From: Pochonia chlamydosporia 170
Lineage: Eukaryota; Ascomycota; Sordariomycetes; Hypocreales; Clavicipitaceae
Length of the DNA stretch: 64,000 nt
Direction: 5' to 3'
NCBI RefSeq assembly: GCF_001653235.2
Contig: NC_035794.1
Span: forward strand, 2,604,001-2,668,000
The stretch's first letter is position 1, and each line of letters begins with the position of its first letter. Shown piece by piece: positions 32,801-43,265 of this stretch. The position numbers and the translations under genes were made by a program. Below the pieces are notes generated by a model. That model worked only from the letters and a program-made list of their open reading frames with translations, was not told the origin of the DNA and made no database searches.

Positions 32801-33910
32801 GAGCAAGAATTAGAGTCAAATGGTCGTATAGAGTGAGTCGTATAGATGAGAAACGGAATTAACGGGACTAGAATATTGTACGTACAGTACTGTATGGAGT
32901 AGATGAAAATCAGATGACGAGTCGCCATGACGTTGGTGGTTTGGTTGGACAGTGACAAATCAGCTTACTATGTGTCAGTTTGCGACGACGATAATTTCGG
33001 ATGCAACAAGGCAAACGCCAAGTCAAAGGTATTTTCTCTCTCTTTTTTTTTTTTTGTGTCTTTTTGTTTCCTGGCCTCATGCTTCCATTTGTCAATTAGA
33101 ACCCACTATTATGACTACAATGCCAATTTTTCTTGCTGCTGTTTGCTCGATGAGTCCCGTCAGCTGCAAATGCAATGCAACACCATGAAGAAACGTGAAG
33201 AAACATGAAGCCATGCAGTCTTGTGGCAGCTGTGCCTGGCAAAATACATTCAAAGGCCACGTTTTGGCGCAACCACCGTCTGACGGAATCATGGCACGAT
33301 CGGGCCGTTTGGCATCTTTTGGGATATCGCCGTGCCACATGTCATATTTTGTGGTCAGAGTAAACGGAAACGGCTTCCTCGGGATGGGCACTGGGGGTTG
33401 GTGCTATTTTGGTCTGGGGCGGGAAAATGGATTACGAAAGACCAGACGTGTGAGTCCTTGTCCGTGTTTCCAAGCAAGGCGTTCGGTTCAGCGTCTGGGT
33501 CGCTTGGGTTTTTTGTGGCTGTGCGTCATTCACCGTGGATCGTGGGCCGTGGACCTCGGTGGTCGGGGCGTCGAAGCAACGGGCAGAGAACAAGGTCGAC
33601 TTGGTGTGCATTGATGCAGGGCGGGTGTAGATTGGATGACTGGTTTTGAGGCTGTGGCGAGGGTCTTGTCTAGTTTGCTTGGGAGTTGAGGTGAGATAAG
33701 CGCGGAAGCCACGTTTTTTTGGGGACGGGCATTTTGGCATGCGATGGCATGGGCATGGGCAAAGCATGGGATGGGTTTTTATTTTGGTGTACGGGTTTTG
33801 GTTGGGGGCCGCTTTTCAACTTGTTTCCTCAGCCCTATCGCCGGTTTTGGTTTTGGTCTTGGTCTTGGTGAGGTGAGGTGAGGTAGGAGGCCTTGGGGGC
33901 GGCAAAGGCA

Positions 33911-33919
33911 TATATAATG
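33911..33919 (+). promoter_or_regulatory. TATA box of the small ORF gene
   Basis: TATATAATG, 256 nt before the ATG at 34167. The sequence between is CA- and CT-rich with A-rich stretches next to the start, as in strongly expressed fungal genes. An intron in this leader is possible but not established. Confidence 0.55.
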
Positions 33920-34166
33920 AGATGAGGTGTCGTGTGGTTTTGGAAATGGAAATTATATTATTCATTGGTTCTGTTCAGTGTCTTGTTTTACATACAATTG
34001 CATTTACTTCAACATCACGCACCGGTGCATTACGCAAACAACTTCTTCATCACAATCTGTTCTCTTGCAAACTAGCAAACATACTGCACCTTCACCATCT
34101 AATCAAACTTCATACATTAAACCAACTACAACATCTCAACCACACTACATCTTCACCTACATAAAA

Positions 34167-34274
34167 ATGGCCGCCTCAACCATCTCCGAGCCCACCAACT
34201 TCGGCCGCTCAGGCTACAACATTGTCAGCGGCGCCCCCGGCACAGTCCCCAGCGACGACGAGAACCGTCGATAA
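34167..34274 (+). CDS. Conserved-looking 35-aa small protein, unknown function
   Basis: 36 codons including stop. The start context is ACATAAAAATGGCC, near-ideal for fungi. Of 35 sense codons 26 end in C and 3 in G, a bias stronger than that of most long genes in the window and typical of highly expressed fungal genes. The protein reads MAASTISEP, then TNFGRSGYNIVSGAPG, then TVPSDDENRR: a Gly/Ser/Asn-rich middle and an acidic-basic tail, no signal peptide or membrane segment. It has its own TATA box and long promoter. A longer in-frame version from 33927 gives a non-coding-looking head, so I reject that. I do not recognise the family. Confidence 0.65.
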   Translation: MAASTISEPTNFGRSGYNIVSGAPGTVPSDDENRR

Positions 34275-34887
34275 GGGCCACTCATCGCCAGCAATTGCTT
34301 TTTGCATAGCACGCATGGATACAACACGAGGCGTATGGGATTTTCTTTTTCTTTTGTTTTTTTTTTTGATTGCTCATTTTTGGGAGGGACGGACATGCAT
34401 TACTGGTGTTGGTTGGGTAAAGAGTTCCCTTCACGGGGTATAGACTAGACTTAGACGTGCTGGACACATTGATAACTCCGTCTTGATGCGTTGTGCTGGG
34501 TGCGATGCATTGTTGGGGTTGGTGGTAGTTTGTGCTGGGTACAATACAATTCACCTCTTTATGGATGTTGCTTTCTTATTGTAGTGAAGTGTTTATGCTA
34601 GTGACGCAGGCTGCACCTGTTCTTCATTCATGAACGTCGACCAACGTCACGAAGAGTGTATGCCGCATCGTGCCACTGTCTTGTGGCCGAGATCAAGGAG
34701 CTATGTGCTCCGTGTTTCTGGGCAACGTTCTGGTGGCTTTTGACGCTCGTCTAACTGTCAAAGACGGGAATCTATGATGCCGGCCGAGCATTTGAACCCC
34801 ATACACCAGTTGTCTATCCCTCTCATGTCGTCAATAGTATACATCAGTCAGTCCTGGACAACAACCACACCCTGTCCAACTCGGCCC
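34275..34887. other. 3' region of small ORF and 3' flank of MSS1
   Basis: About 600 bp, with poly-T at 34358-34369 and TG-rich sequence. No gene seen. Confidence 0.45.
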
Positions 34888-36673
34888 TTACTTGCCCACA
34901 CAAAACCTATCTCGTTAGCACTCACTCACCCTTCCACACTCAGAGACAGACTTACTTTTCAAACACCACACCCAACACATCCTCTACATCCCCCGCCTCG
35001 CCTTTCCCCGTAATCCGCGCCAGACAATCCGCCGCATACCGCAGATACTCTGCCGCCAGCACAATATCCGCGTCTACCCCGTCCTCTTGCGGCTGCGCCT
35101 CGTTCATAAACTCTTCTAAATGGCCGCGACACTTGACGAGTAACTGGCGTTGTCGTTCGGTAACGCCCAACAAGTCCCGCATATCTGGCGGCATGTCTGT
35201 CATTTGAGAAAACGACGACACCAACCCGTTGATTACGCCCTGAACACCGCCTTCTGTAGTCGTAGACGCATCTTCTTTGCAGGAAATGCAGATGGGTTCA
35301 CTGGGCAGTGCCGGGTGTTTCTCCCGGATGTCTTGCCAGAAAGCTTGTAGTAAATGGGCAAATGTATCCTCGTCAACGGCATCTCGTTTATTGACAACGA
35401 CGAGAGAGGACTGCGCTTCAGACGCAAGAGCAAGCGTCTCCTTGTCAAAGTGAATGAACGGCCCAGATGGTCCTGATTCCACAGACGCCAGAACAACCAC
35501 AATATCTGATTCTTGTGCCTTTTTCCTTGCCCGGCGAATGCCCTCTTCTTCCACCGCGCCAATGACTTCTGTGTCATTCTCACCCATGGACCTGAACCCT
35601 GCTGTGTCGGCAAAGGAGCATAAGAATCCTCGAATGTCGAGACTCGCCTCCACAATGTCTCGCGTCGTTCCCGCTTCCCCTGACACGATTGACGCCTCCC
35701 GGCCGACAATGATGTTCATCAGTGAGCTTTTACCTACATTTGGCGGACCCACGAGTGCGATTCGGATTCCATTTCGAAGTAGTTCACTCCGCTGGCTTCC
35801 AAGCTCATGGAGGTCGATGGAGTGCAATATCCTAGCTACCTGTCTGGCCACATTCTCCAGCAACTCGGATTGTGATTCGTCAAAGTGTTGATCCTCGGAG
35901 AAGTCGATGAGAGCTTCAATCTCACCCCGCGCGTAGAGCAGTTGGTGCCGCCAATCTTCATACGTCCGTCCCAATGCGCCAGAGTTGCCTCTGACTGCCG
36001 CCCTACGCTGCTGCTCGGTTTCCGCGTCCAAGGTGTCGCTTAGTGATTCTATCTGCGCGAGATCAAGCCTATCATGGATGAAGGCGCGTTTGGTGAACTC
36101 GCCTGGTTCGGCGTACCGGACGCGTGTGCTGGTTTGGCATTTTGGGATCGCTGCCAGCACGGCTTTCACTGTGGCGGGACCGCCGTGGACGTGCAGCTCG
36201 AGGACGTCCTCGCCGGTGACTGTTTTGGGGGAGGGAAAATAGAGGAGTAGGGCCTCTGAGTCCAAGATGTTGGGCTCAACGCTGGGAGTCGGGTCAGTGA
36301 GGGTGCGGATGGTGGCACGTCTAGGTTTTGGCGGTGGCTTGTCTGGACATAAGCCGTGGTATATCTGGGACTTTTGTTAGCTGGCGTTGGTTGCATTGGA
36401 TGCCGTAGGCTTACGTACTTGTAGGGATGAGGGCCCGGAGATTCGTATCACGGCAATGCCTGCGCGGCCGTGGGCTGTGGACAAGGCGTAGATGGTGTCT
36501 CCTATTGCTGGGAAGGCATTGTGTTCGTGTTGCCGATGGATGGTGCTGGAGGTGAAGGGTTTTGCACGCCGCGGACACCGCGCCACGGGGAGGTATTTAT
36601 GACATGGTGAGGCGAGGCACAGTATGCGAGGCCGGGTGCGTGTCAAGGTTCGGCGAAGTGAGCGTCGAAGCAT
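34888..36673 (-). CDS. MSS1: Mitochondrial tRNA-modification GTPase MSS1 (MnmE/TrmE family)
   Basis: Exons 36673-36419, 36364-34956 and 34906-34888; introns of 54 and 49 bp; 560 aa. A basic presequence (MLRRSLRRTLTRTRPR) precedes the tetrahydrofolate-binding N-domain, IYALSTAHGRAGIAVIRISG. The helical middle domain follows (RAFIHDRLDLAQIESLSD), then the inserted G domain: GPPNVGKSSLMN (P-loop), GTTRDIVE, DTAGFRSMGE and NKRDAVD. The final exon is just 19 nt and adds FCVGK, the C-terminal Cys-containing motif shared by MnmE proteins. With MTO1/GidA this GTPase makes the 5-taurinomethyl/carboxymethylaminomethyl modification of wobble uridine in mitochondrial tRNAs. Without the last splice the protein would end VVFEK and lack the Cys. 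Confidence 0.94.
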
Positions 36674-37031
36674 CGACAAGTTGGTGTTGTGAGTTTTATA
36701 TGTGAGATGAGATGAGGTTGAGTCAAGGTGAACGTAGCATCGATTGACATCTGGAAGTGGTTTGGTCCCTTCACCCACAGTGAGTCCCTGCAGCACACCA
36801 GCCCCTGTAATCAACCCCTGTCTCCATTTCTCTCAGCACTACACGACATCGACATTTCATTTGGTCACGCATGCAAACATGACTATACTCGCCCAAAGCC
36901 CAATTGCATCAATCGTTATTTCATTATTTACTTTTATCTCACAAAATGCAGCGTGTTGAACACAGCCTGCCATGTTGACCCCTTTATGCCATACCAGATG
37001 CCACGCGGATTTACCCATCCTCAGTCCAAAT
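36674..37031. other. Intergenic between MSS1 and SER1 (same strand)
   Basis: 358 bp; MSS1 promoter and SER1 3' UTR. No gene seen. Confidence 0.45.
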
Positions 37032-38373
37032 TTACGCCTTGGCAAAAGTCTCCAAAAACTTGGCCAACTTCTCAGCTCCTTCAACTGAAATAGAGTTGTA
37101 GTTACTGGCGCGTATTCCTCCCACCGAGCGGTGTCCCTTCAGCCCTGTCAAGCCCAACGCCGTAGCTTCCTTAAGGAATGCCTTTTCCGCGGCATCAACA
37201 TCATCACCTTTGGTAACGCGGAAGCAAATGTTCATCCTTGAGCGGACAGACTTGTCGGGCACAACCCTGTATACACCGGGGTTGGCATCCAGAGCGCCGT
37301 AGATGAGCTGGGCCTTTTTAGCAGACACGGCCTCCTGACCACCAGCCTTGTCGGGGTACGTGGCGAGCAGCTTCTTGATGACCTGGCCAGCAATGTAGAC
37401 GCTACACAAAAAGAACACAGTTAGAAAGTCAAGTCGCGTAGAAAGGGGTACAAGAGAAAACGTACTCAAAGATACTGAGCGTGTTGTACAAGCTGTTGTT
37501 CTTGGCAATCATCTCGTACTGCAAGACAACAGGGGGAAGAGGCAGACCCAATGTTCGGGTCAATGCCGCTGACGGCTGTGGAATCAAGTTCTTCCTGATG
37601 ATAACACCCGTGATGCCTGCCGAGCCGAGATTCTTCTGAGCACCGAAGAAGATGGCGCCGTAGTTGCGCACGGGAACCTTGCGAGACAGGATATTGGACG
37701 ACATGTCGGCCACAACAATCGGCCCCGAACCATCGGCCTTGGGCTCCAAGACCTTGGGAAAGCCAGGGAACTCCACGCCGTCAACAGTCTCATTGTCGCA
37801 GTAGTAGACCATGGCAGCATCCTTGGACAACTTCCAGGTGCTCTCGTCGGGAATCTTTCCAAACTTGCCGCCATTCACCTCCCGCGCATCAGCAGCGACA
37901 TTCACCTTTTCCGGGCCAAGCAGTCGAGATGCCTCGGCGGCCGCCTTTTGCGACCAGCTCCCCGTGACGAGGTAGTCAATCTTGAGCTCTGTGTCGACGC
38001 GACGGCGCAGCTCCTGCATGAGCGTGGGATCACTCAGGTCATTGTCAGAGGGCTTGGAACCCTTGAACACTTCATCACGCTTCCGGGCGACCCATGCGCC
38101 GATGAGATTGTACACTGTGGCGGAGAATTCACCACTCCCGCCGCCTTGCATGAAGAGAATGTCGTAGTCCTCGGGCACGTCGAGGTACGAGGCAATGTCG
38201 GCCTTGGCCTCGTTGATGATTTTGCTGGCATGCTCGGAGCGATGCGAATGTTCTGCGATGCCTAGCCCAGTCGACTGGAAGTTGAGGAGCGCTTCGGCTG
38301 CCTTTTCGAGGACGTCGGTGGGCAGCAGGGCTGGGCCAGCGCCAAAGTACGTAATATCTTCTCTGGAGGGCAT
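37032..38373 (-). CDS. SER1: Phosphoserine aminotransferase
   Basis: Exons 38373-37466 and 37401-37032 with a 64-bp intron (GTACGT...GTAG); 425 aa. The start, FGAGPALLPTDVLEKA, and GIAEHSHRS are hallmarks of class V PLP phosphoserine aminotransferase. FGAQKNLGSAGITGV holds the PLP-binding lysine at about residue 247, and the C-terminal GHRSVGGIRASNYN closes the active site. The enzyme converts 3-phosphohydroxypyruvate and glutamate to phosphoserine and 2-oxoglutarate in serine biosynthesis (cytosol). The junction restores SIFDVYIAGQV. All key residues are present. Confidence 0.96.
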
Positions 38374-39390
38374 TGTGACGTTGAGAGCGTAGAATGCTGT
38401 TGTGCTATCTTTCCTTGTCTTCCTAAGATGGATACAAGCTTAAATATAGGTTTCTGCCAATGACTCAATGAAGCTCCGGGAAAAGTGCGCAATCGATCCG
38501 CTTCCGTCACAGGGTTCTCAATGTAAGTCTGCGTCTTTGAAAGGCGCAGCAAACACAATTGGATTGAGATCACAAATATATTACTCACTTCTTTTGTACT
38601 TGTCTTGGAAATGTTCACTTTTAAAGAAAAATAAAAGGTGACGCAAAATAGTCATAGAGGTTCTTGAAGGTGGATATTTCGACTCCGCACCGCATCCATA
38701 TCACTCCTGGTCCCGTCATTCTACGGTTTTGATTTGGCCGGAGTCGGAGGCTGGCAAGCATAAGGTTTGGCCGTGACTACATAACATGCTGCTGTAACGT
38801 TGATTAATTCTGTGCTTCTCACGCCCTTTAGTGGCTGCAGCGAATGAGCCAGCTGGTAGATGGAGATAGCATGAGCAATTGGTATTGAAAACGCCATGAT
38901 GAAAGTGTCCAATGGGGATAAGTTTGCCTGCATGGCTGCGAATATCGTTTTGGGGTGAGTGATCCTTGCAGGGTTGGTTGGAGCAAATGGCAGGTATATG
39001 CGCAATTGCCGATGATTTACAACTGCACCTGTACAATGCAGGAATTCCACGCTATTACTAGGTACTGTAGATAATTATTCTTCATCTTTGACAAATGGTT
39101 CTCTTCACAATTAGCAGTCATTGAGGCTCCAAATCAGCACACCAAAAACACACACTAAAAAGGCAGGCGGTGAGGCGGGGTATCCACGGCATCCACCAAC
39201 CACGCCAGACAGCTCGCCTGGTGCGCGAGCGACGACGAAGCTTGGGTTGCCTGGCCGCATCAACACCTACCAGCACCACTCATCCATCCATCGTTGAGCT
39301 TGGCCGACTATAAGCAGCTGCCTCGTCAAGACCACAACCATCTCATCAATTCCGCTGCAGTAGACGAACAAATCACCCAGATAGCCCATC
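38374..39390. other. 1-kb divergent region between SER1 and PRE5
   Basis: Two promoters; no gene supported. A TATAAG sequence occurs about 80 nt before the PRE5 ATG. Confidence 0.45.
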
Positions 39391-40328
39391 ATGTTCAGAA
39401 ACAACTATGACAACGATTCCGTCACATTGTACGCCTCTCCCCGCTTCCCCCGGCTTGCATCACCAAGCTCCATCACAACCACCATCAGCTAACAAATCAC
39501 CATTAACAGCTCGCCGCAAGGCCGAATATTCCAAATCGAATACGCCGCCGAGGCCGTGAAGCAAGGATCCGTCGTCGTCGGCATCGTCAGCAAAACCCAC
39601 GCTGTCCTGTGCGCAGTCAAGGCACGTCTCCCATCGCATCGGCACCAACGACGAAACCGCAAACTCCAAGAGAAACAAAGCTAACTGAGCCACAGAGAAA
39701 CGCCGAAGAACTATCATCCTACCAAAAGAAGCTCTTCTCCATCGACGAACATGCCGGCATTGCCATTGCAGGCCTCACCTCGGACGCCCGCGTCCTCTCC
39801 AACTTCATGAAGCAGCAATGTCTGGGTCACCGCCTGACGTACGGCCGCTCCATCCCGCTCCGATCGCTCGTCGACATGATTGGCGAAAAGGCCCAGATCA
39901 ACACCCAAGTATACGGCAAGCGGCCGTACGGCGTGGGTTTGCTGGTTGCCGGTGTGGATGAGAAGGGCCCGCACTTGTTTGAGTTTCAGCCGTCTGGCAT
40001 GACGGAGGAAATGGTTGCCTTTGCTATTGGTGCGCGTAGCCAGATGGCGAGGACGTACCTGGAGCGCAATGTGGATGCGTTTGCTGATTGCTCGAGGGAG
40101 GAGCTGGTCAAGCATGGGCTCAAGGCGCTGCGGGAGAGTTTGGTGCAGGATAAGGAGTTGACGGTGGAGAACACGTCTGTCGGTTTAGTTGGCGTGCAGG
40201 GCGAGGGGATGAAGGATATCGAGGCGTTTAAGCTCTATGAGGAGTTTGAGGTTAAGCAGTGGATTGATAGCGTTGGTGAGGGTCAAGGCACTGGTGAAGG
40301 TGAGGAGGGCATGGACGTTGACAGCTAG
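39391..40328 (+). CDS. PRE5: 20S proteasome subunit alpha-6 (PSMA1 / Pre5)
   Basis: Exons 39391-39428, 39510-39621 and 39696-40328; 260 aa. [18 protein letters not shown] is the typical alpha-6 start; the [20 protein letters not shown] signature of alpha subunits follows. The core continues with [36 protein letters not shown] and [15 protein letters not shown]. The acidic C-terminal tail ([10 protein letters not shown]) is also usual. It forms part of the outer ring that gates the proteolytic chamber. Intron 2 (39622-39695) has a GC donor (AAG|GCACGT); it is the only placement that gives VKRNAEE. Intron 1 is 81 bp, GTACGC...ACAG. Confidence 0.95.
39622..39695 (+). other. PRE5: Non-canonical GC-AG intron in PRE5
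   Basis: Donor AAG|GCACGT, branch site GCTAACTG at 39680-39687, acceptor CACAG. The nearest GT (in CACGTC at 39626-39627) would shift phase and break the conserved VKRNAEE junction. Confidence 0.8.
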
Positions 40329-40645
40329 ATTTGATCAAAGTTTGGCGCGTGAATGGGAAAGCAAGGGCTAGATCATGTACAATTACAACTAAACGCTGCG
40401 TGGGAGCAGCCAATTACGGTCTCGACATGGAAATACAAAGAGTTACAGACATGATCCGAAACGGTGATGGTGAATGGTGATGTTGAATACTAAGAATACA
40501 CCTGTGCCTATGCATGCATAAGTCTAGTTCTGCTTCTCCACGCCTCAACACCATAAACATAAACGCCCGCAAGAGAGTGCCATGCCCGTCATAACTCATT
40601 CTAACAAGGAAAAACAAAATCTATAAACGTATCCTGTATGCTCAT
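40329..40645. other. Convergent 3' region between PRE5 and LOG gene
   Basis: 317 bp, AT-rich; no gene. Confidence 0.45.
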
Positions 40646-41448
40646 CTATTGTTTGCCCCACTGAAGCTTGAAAGTAGCTTCAGAAACTTTGTAGTCTCGC
40701 AACGCCTTGACCGCACCCTCTGCGTCGGACGCAGAAACCACGATACTCTCGTTACCTGGCTTGACGAAGCCTTGCTCGGATGCCTTGGCTACCCACTGTA
40801 CAATTCCGTCCCAGTATCCCTCAATATTGAGCAGGCAGATGCCCTTGGTGTGGATGCCCAGCTGATTCCATGTAATGACTTCGAATACTTCTTCCATGGT
40901 GCCGTAACCACCGCTCAGGCCAATGAAGCCGCTGCCGGGCCCGCCGTTGAAGACCTCCTCGGCCATGAGCTTCTTCCTGGTGTGCATGTCCTTGACAACA
41001 GTGGTGCGCCCGTAGACGGACTCGGTTGGAACGACTTGGTTGTTGATGTTGACGGTTTGATAGGTGCCGTCTCGCTCATATCTGACTAGGGCTTCGGGAA
41101 TGATGCCGTGGACCGACTCGGGCCCGTTGATGGAGCAGACCGTTTTGGCGACCTCGCCCATGAGGCCGACTGTACCACCGCCGTATACTGTGGGGGATGT
41201 GTTAGTTACGTCATGATTTGACGGCAGGTGTTGAGTGAAAGTTTGGAAGCCGACATACCCAAGTCAATGTTGTTCTCGGCCATTACTCTGCCTAGTTGTC
41301 GAGCTGCCTCCATGTGTGCAGGGCTGGCGCCGCCGCTGGAGCCACAGAAGACGCAAATCCTGGCACGAGGAGTGCCGTTGGTGGTACCATTGGTGCCGTT
41401 TGTAGCGGCGATGCCATTCTGGCCTGCGATGGGTGTATTGGACGACAT
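40646..41448 (-). CDS. LOG-family nucleoside-monophosphate phosphoribohydrolase
   Basis: Exons 41448-41259 and 41187-40646 with a 71-bp intron (GTATGT...CCACAG); 243 aa. A low-complexity Asn/Gly/Thr head is followed by ICVFCGSSGGASPAHMEAA and VYGGGTVGLMGEVAKTV (Rossmann-type nucleotide site), then MHTRKKLMAEEV and LSGGYGTMEEVFEVITWNQLG. The last two are the substrate Arg and the LOG signature, with Ser in place of the first Pro of PGGxGTxxE. Plant and bacterial relatives release cytokinin bases from their ribotides, and older annotations call the family lysine decarboxylase. A cytokinin role here is inferred. No prenyltransferase gene lies next to it, so a housekeeping nucleotide-cleaning role is equally possible. 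Confidence 0.9.
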
Positions 41449-43265
41449 TATGATATGCTTGATGTTTGAAAGTTCGCTGGTAGAAGGAGACGTTATTTCG
41501 ACGCAAGATCAGATTCAAGCAAAAGCACGGTTGGCAAAGTGTAGGAGGCTGAAGCTGATATAATACAACGCCACTGGTGAAGGAGTGACGGAGGCTGCCG
41601 GTGCCAGACTTTAAGTATTGTGGAGTTGAGTCGTCACTAGTGAGTCAAAGAGAAATCCCTGGGACTGAAGCGTGAGTAGTTCAAAGTCTGACCGCCTTTG
41701 CTGGACAGAGTCTATCTGGAAACCGCAAGGAGGAAAGGACAATAGGACCTGCTGTGGAGGGAGAGCGGGTGGCGAGCCGTTGAAGTAAGAGTCACAGTCC
41801 GAACCAACGGGTCCCCGTTGAGGGTCTGGCGTTGAACGAATTGTCCAATACGATGGCCACGCCGGAGGTCTGATACACACCAGACGTCGTTGCCGGAGAT
41901 GCCAGGCCGATTTTAAGTGGGGAGGTCACCTGGACAATTCTGGGTCTATGTCGGGTCGAGCTTGGTTCACAAAGAGTGGTCGGCGAGTTTCGAGTTGTAA
42001 CTATTACGAGATCCGGGTCACAATAACGACTGCACATGAGCCGCCACCGCCTTTGCGGACACTGAACGACGGTCGGAATGCCGCCCGCATGCAGTGCTGA
42101 ACCATTCTCACCGTATGTGAAGGCGCACATACAATTTGTGACAGCCGAATGACGCCTGGGCAACTCGGTGCCACTTCTGTTGAACCTGAATGCGTACACA
42201 TAGGTTGCTATTGCGCATGAATGATAGTGTTTAGCCGCGAATAATGCCAAAGCGGACAATGTGGTCTATCATGCATGAAGCACGAAGCATCTATGCGCCA
42301 GTCTGTTTGGCCTTGACATTCGTGACGTACCTTGTACCTAGGTATCACCACCTGTCACGACAACCGGAGGCTCGACATGTTTTTGGTCACTGTTGGACGA
42401 TGATGATTCCACGAACAATTTGGGCGAATGCGTTCCAGAATGGGAGAGCGAGTCACAGCTTCACCAACGATAGCTGACTTTGAACTGATTTCCACCTTTG
42501 GTCGGGTGCGGCATGTTAGATAAGTGCCGTCTTTGGTTGTCAGGGCGGGTCGAGTTTATATGGTATTATTAAGAGACTCTTGTTCTTTGGAAGCTGTAAT
42601 TTTCGAATTTAAGAGTCGAAGGCAGCAATTCTGAATTGAGGCCAAGTATTAGCGAGCGCTTGTGTAAGCAGTCATGTTCACACATACGCTCTGGTAAGGC
42701 GCCAATTGTCCACGTATCAAGCTTCTCCAGGGTTCCGTACCACAGTCAACACGAAAGAAACATGTGGTCTTATTTGACATCGAAGGATTGTTACTGGTGA
42801 TTGTAGTTGGCTTTTACATACTGCTGCGGACCTGGAAATGGACAGCGATGCCGGGTATTGGATGGCAATAAAATTGAAACAGGAAATGCAAGGGCATGAA
42901 TCTGATGTCGTGGGAACATCCCCTCAAGTGATTCGCCCGCGTCCTCATGGAGCATTCAATTGCATGCAGCGGGGCAGAACCATGCTGTTCTGAAGCAGCT
43001 GCAACTGGCAGCACCTTCCTCGACCACATGGGTGGATGGCGGCCGTGGACAGAGTTGGCCAGTTTGCTCTGTCCGATTTGGAATAGCGTGGCGCTGCAGG
43101 GTCCAGAATCCAGATGTCGACAGCGAAGCAAGTCTCCAATTCCCCGTCAACCTTGGCTCCCGCACGCGCGACCGTTTTGTGCGCCACCGTTAGCATATCG
43201 CGCAAAGTCGACGAAGCTTCCTCATCCGAAACCTCTCGTCTTCTTCCTGTGCCGTGGACCTTGCC
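41449..43265. other. 1.8-kb divergent region, LOG gene to CLPTM1-like gene
   Basis: No supported gene. Short ORFs on both strands (such as 41792-42259) have mixed codon use and no domain features. An antisense ORF enters from the CLPTM1-like gene. Confidence 0.5.

Larger units (their letters stand above)
32769..34166. other. 1.4-kb intergenic region upstream of the small ORF
   Basis: Contains a GGCA tandem repeat at 32770-32800, a poly-T run near 33044-33055, and G-rich repetitive promoter sequence (GCATGGGCATGGGC, TTTTGGTCTTGGTCTTGG, GTGAGGTGAGGTGAGG) at about 33740-33890, followed by a TATA box at 33911. No other gene supported. Confidence 0.5.
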
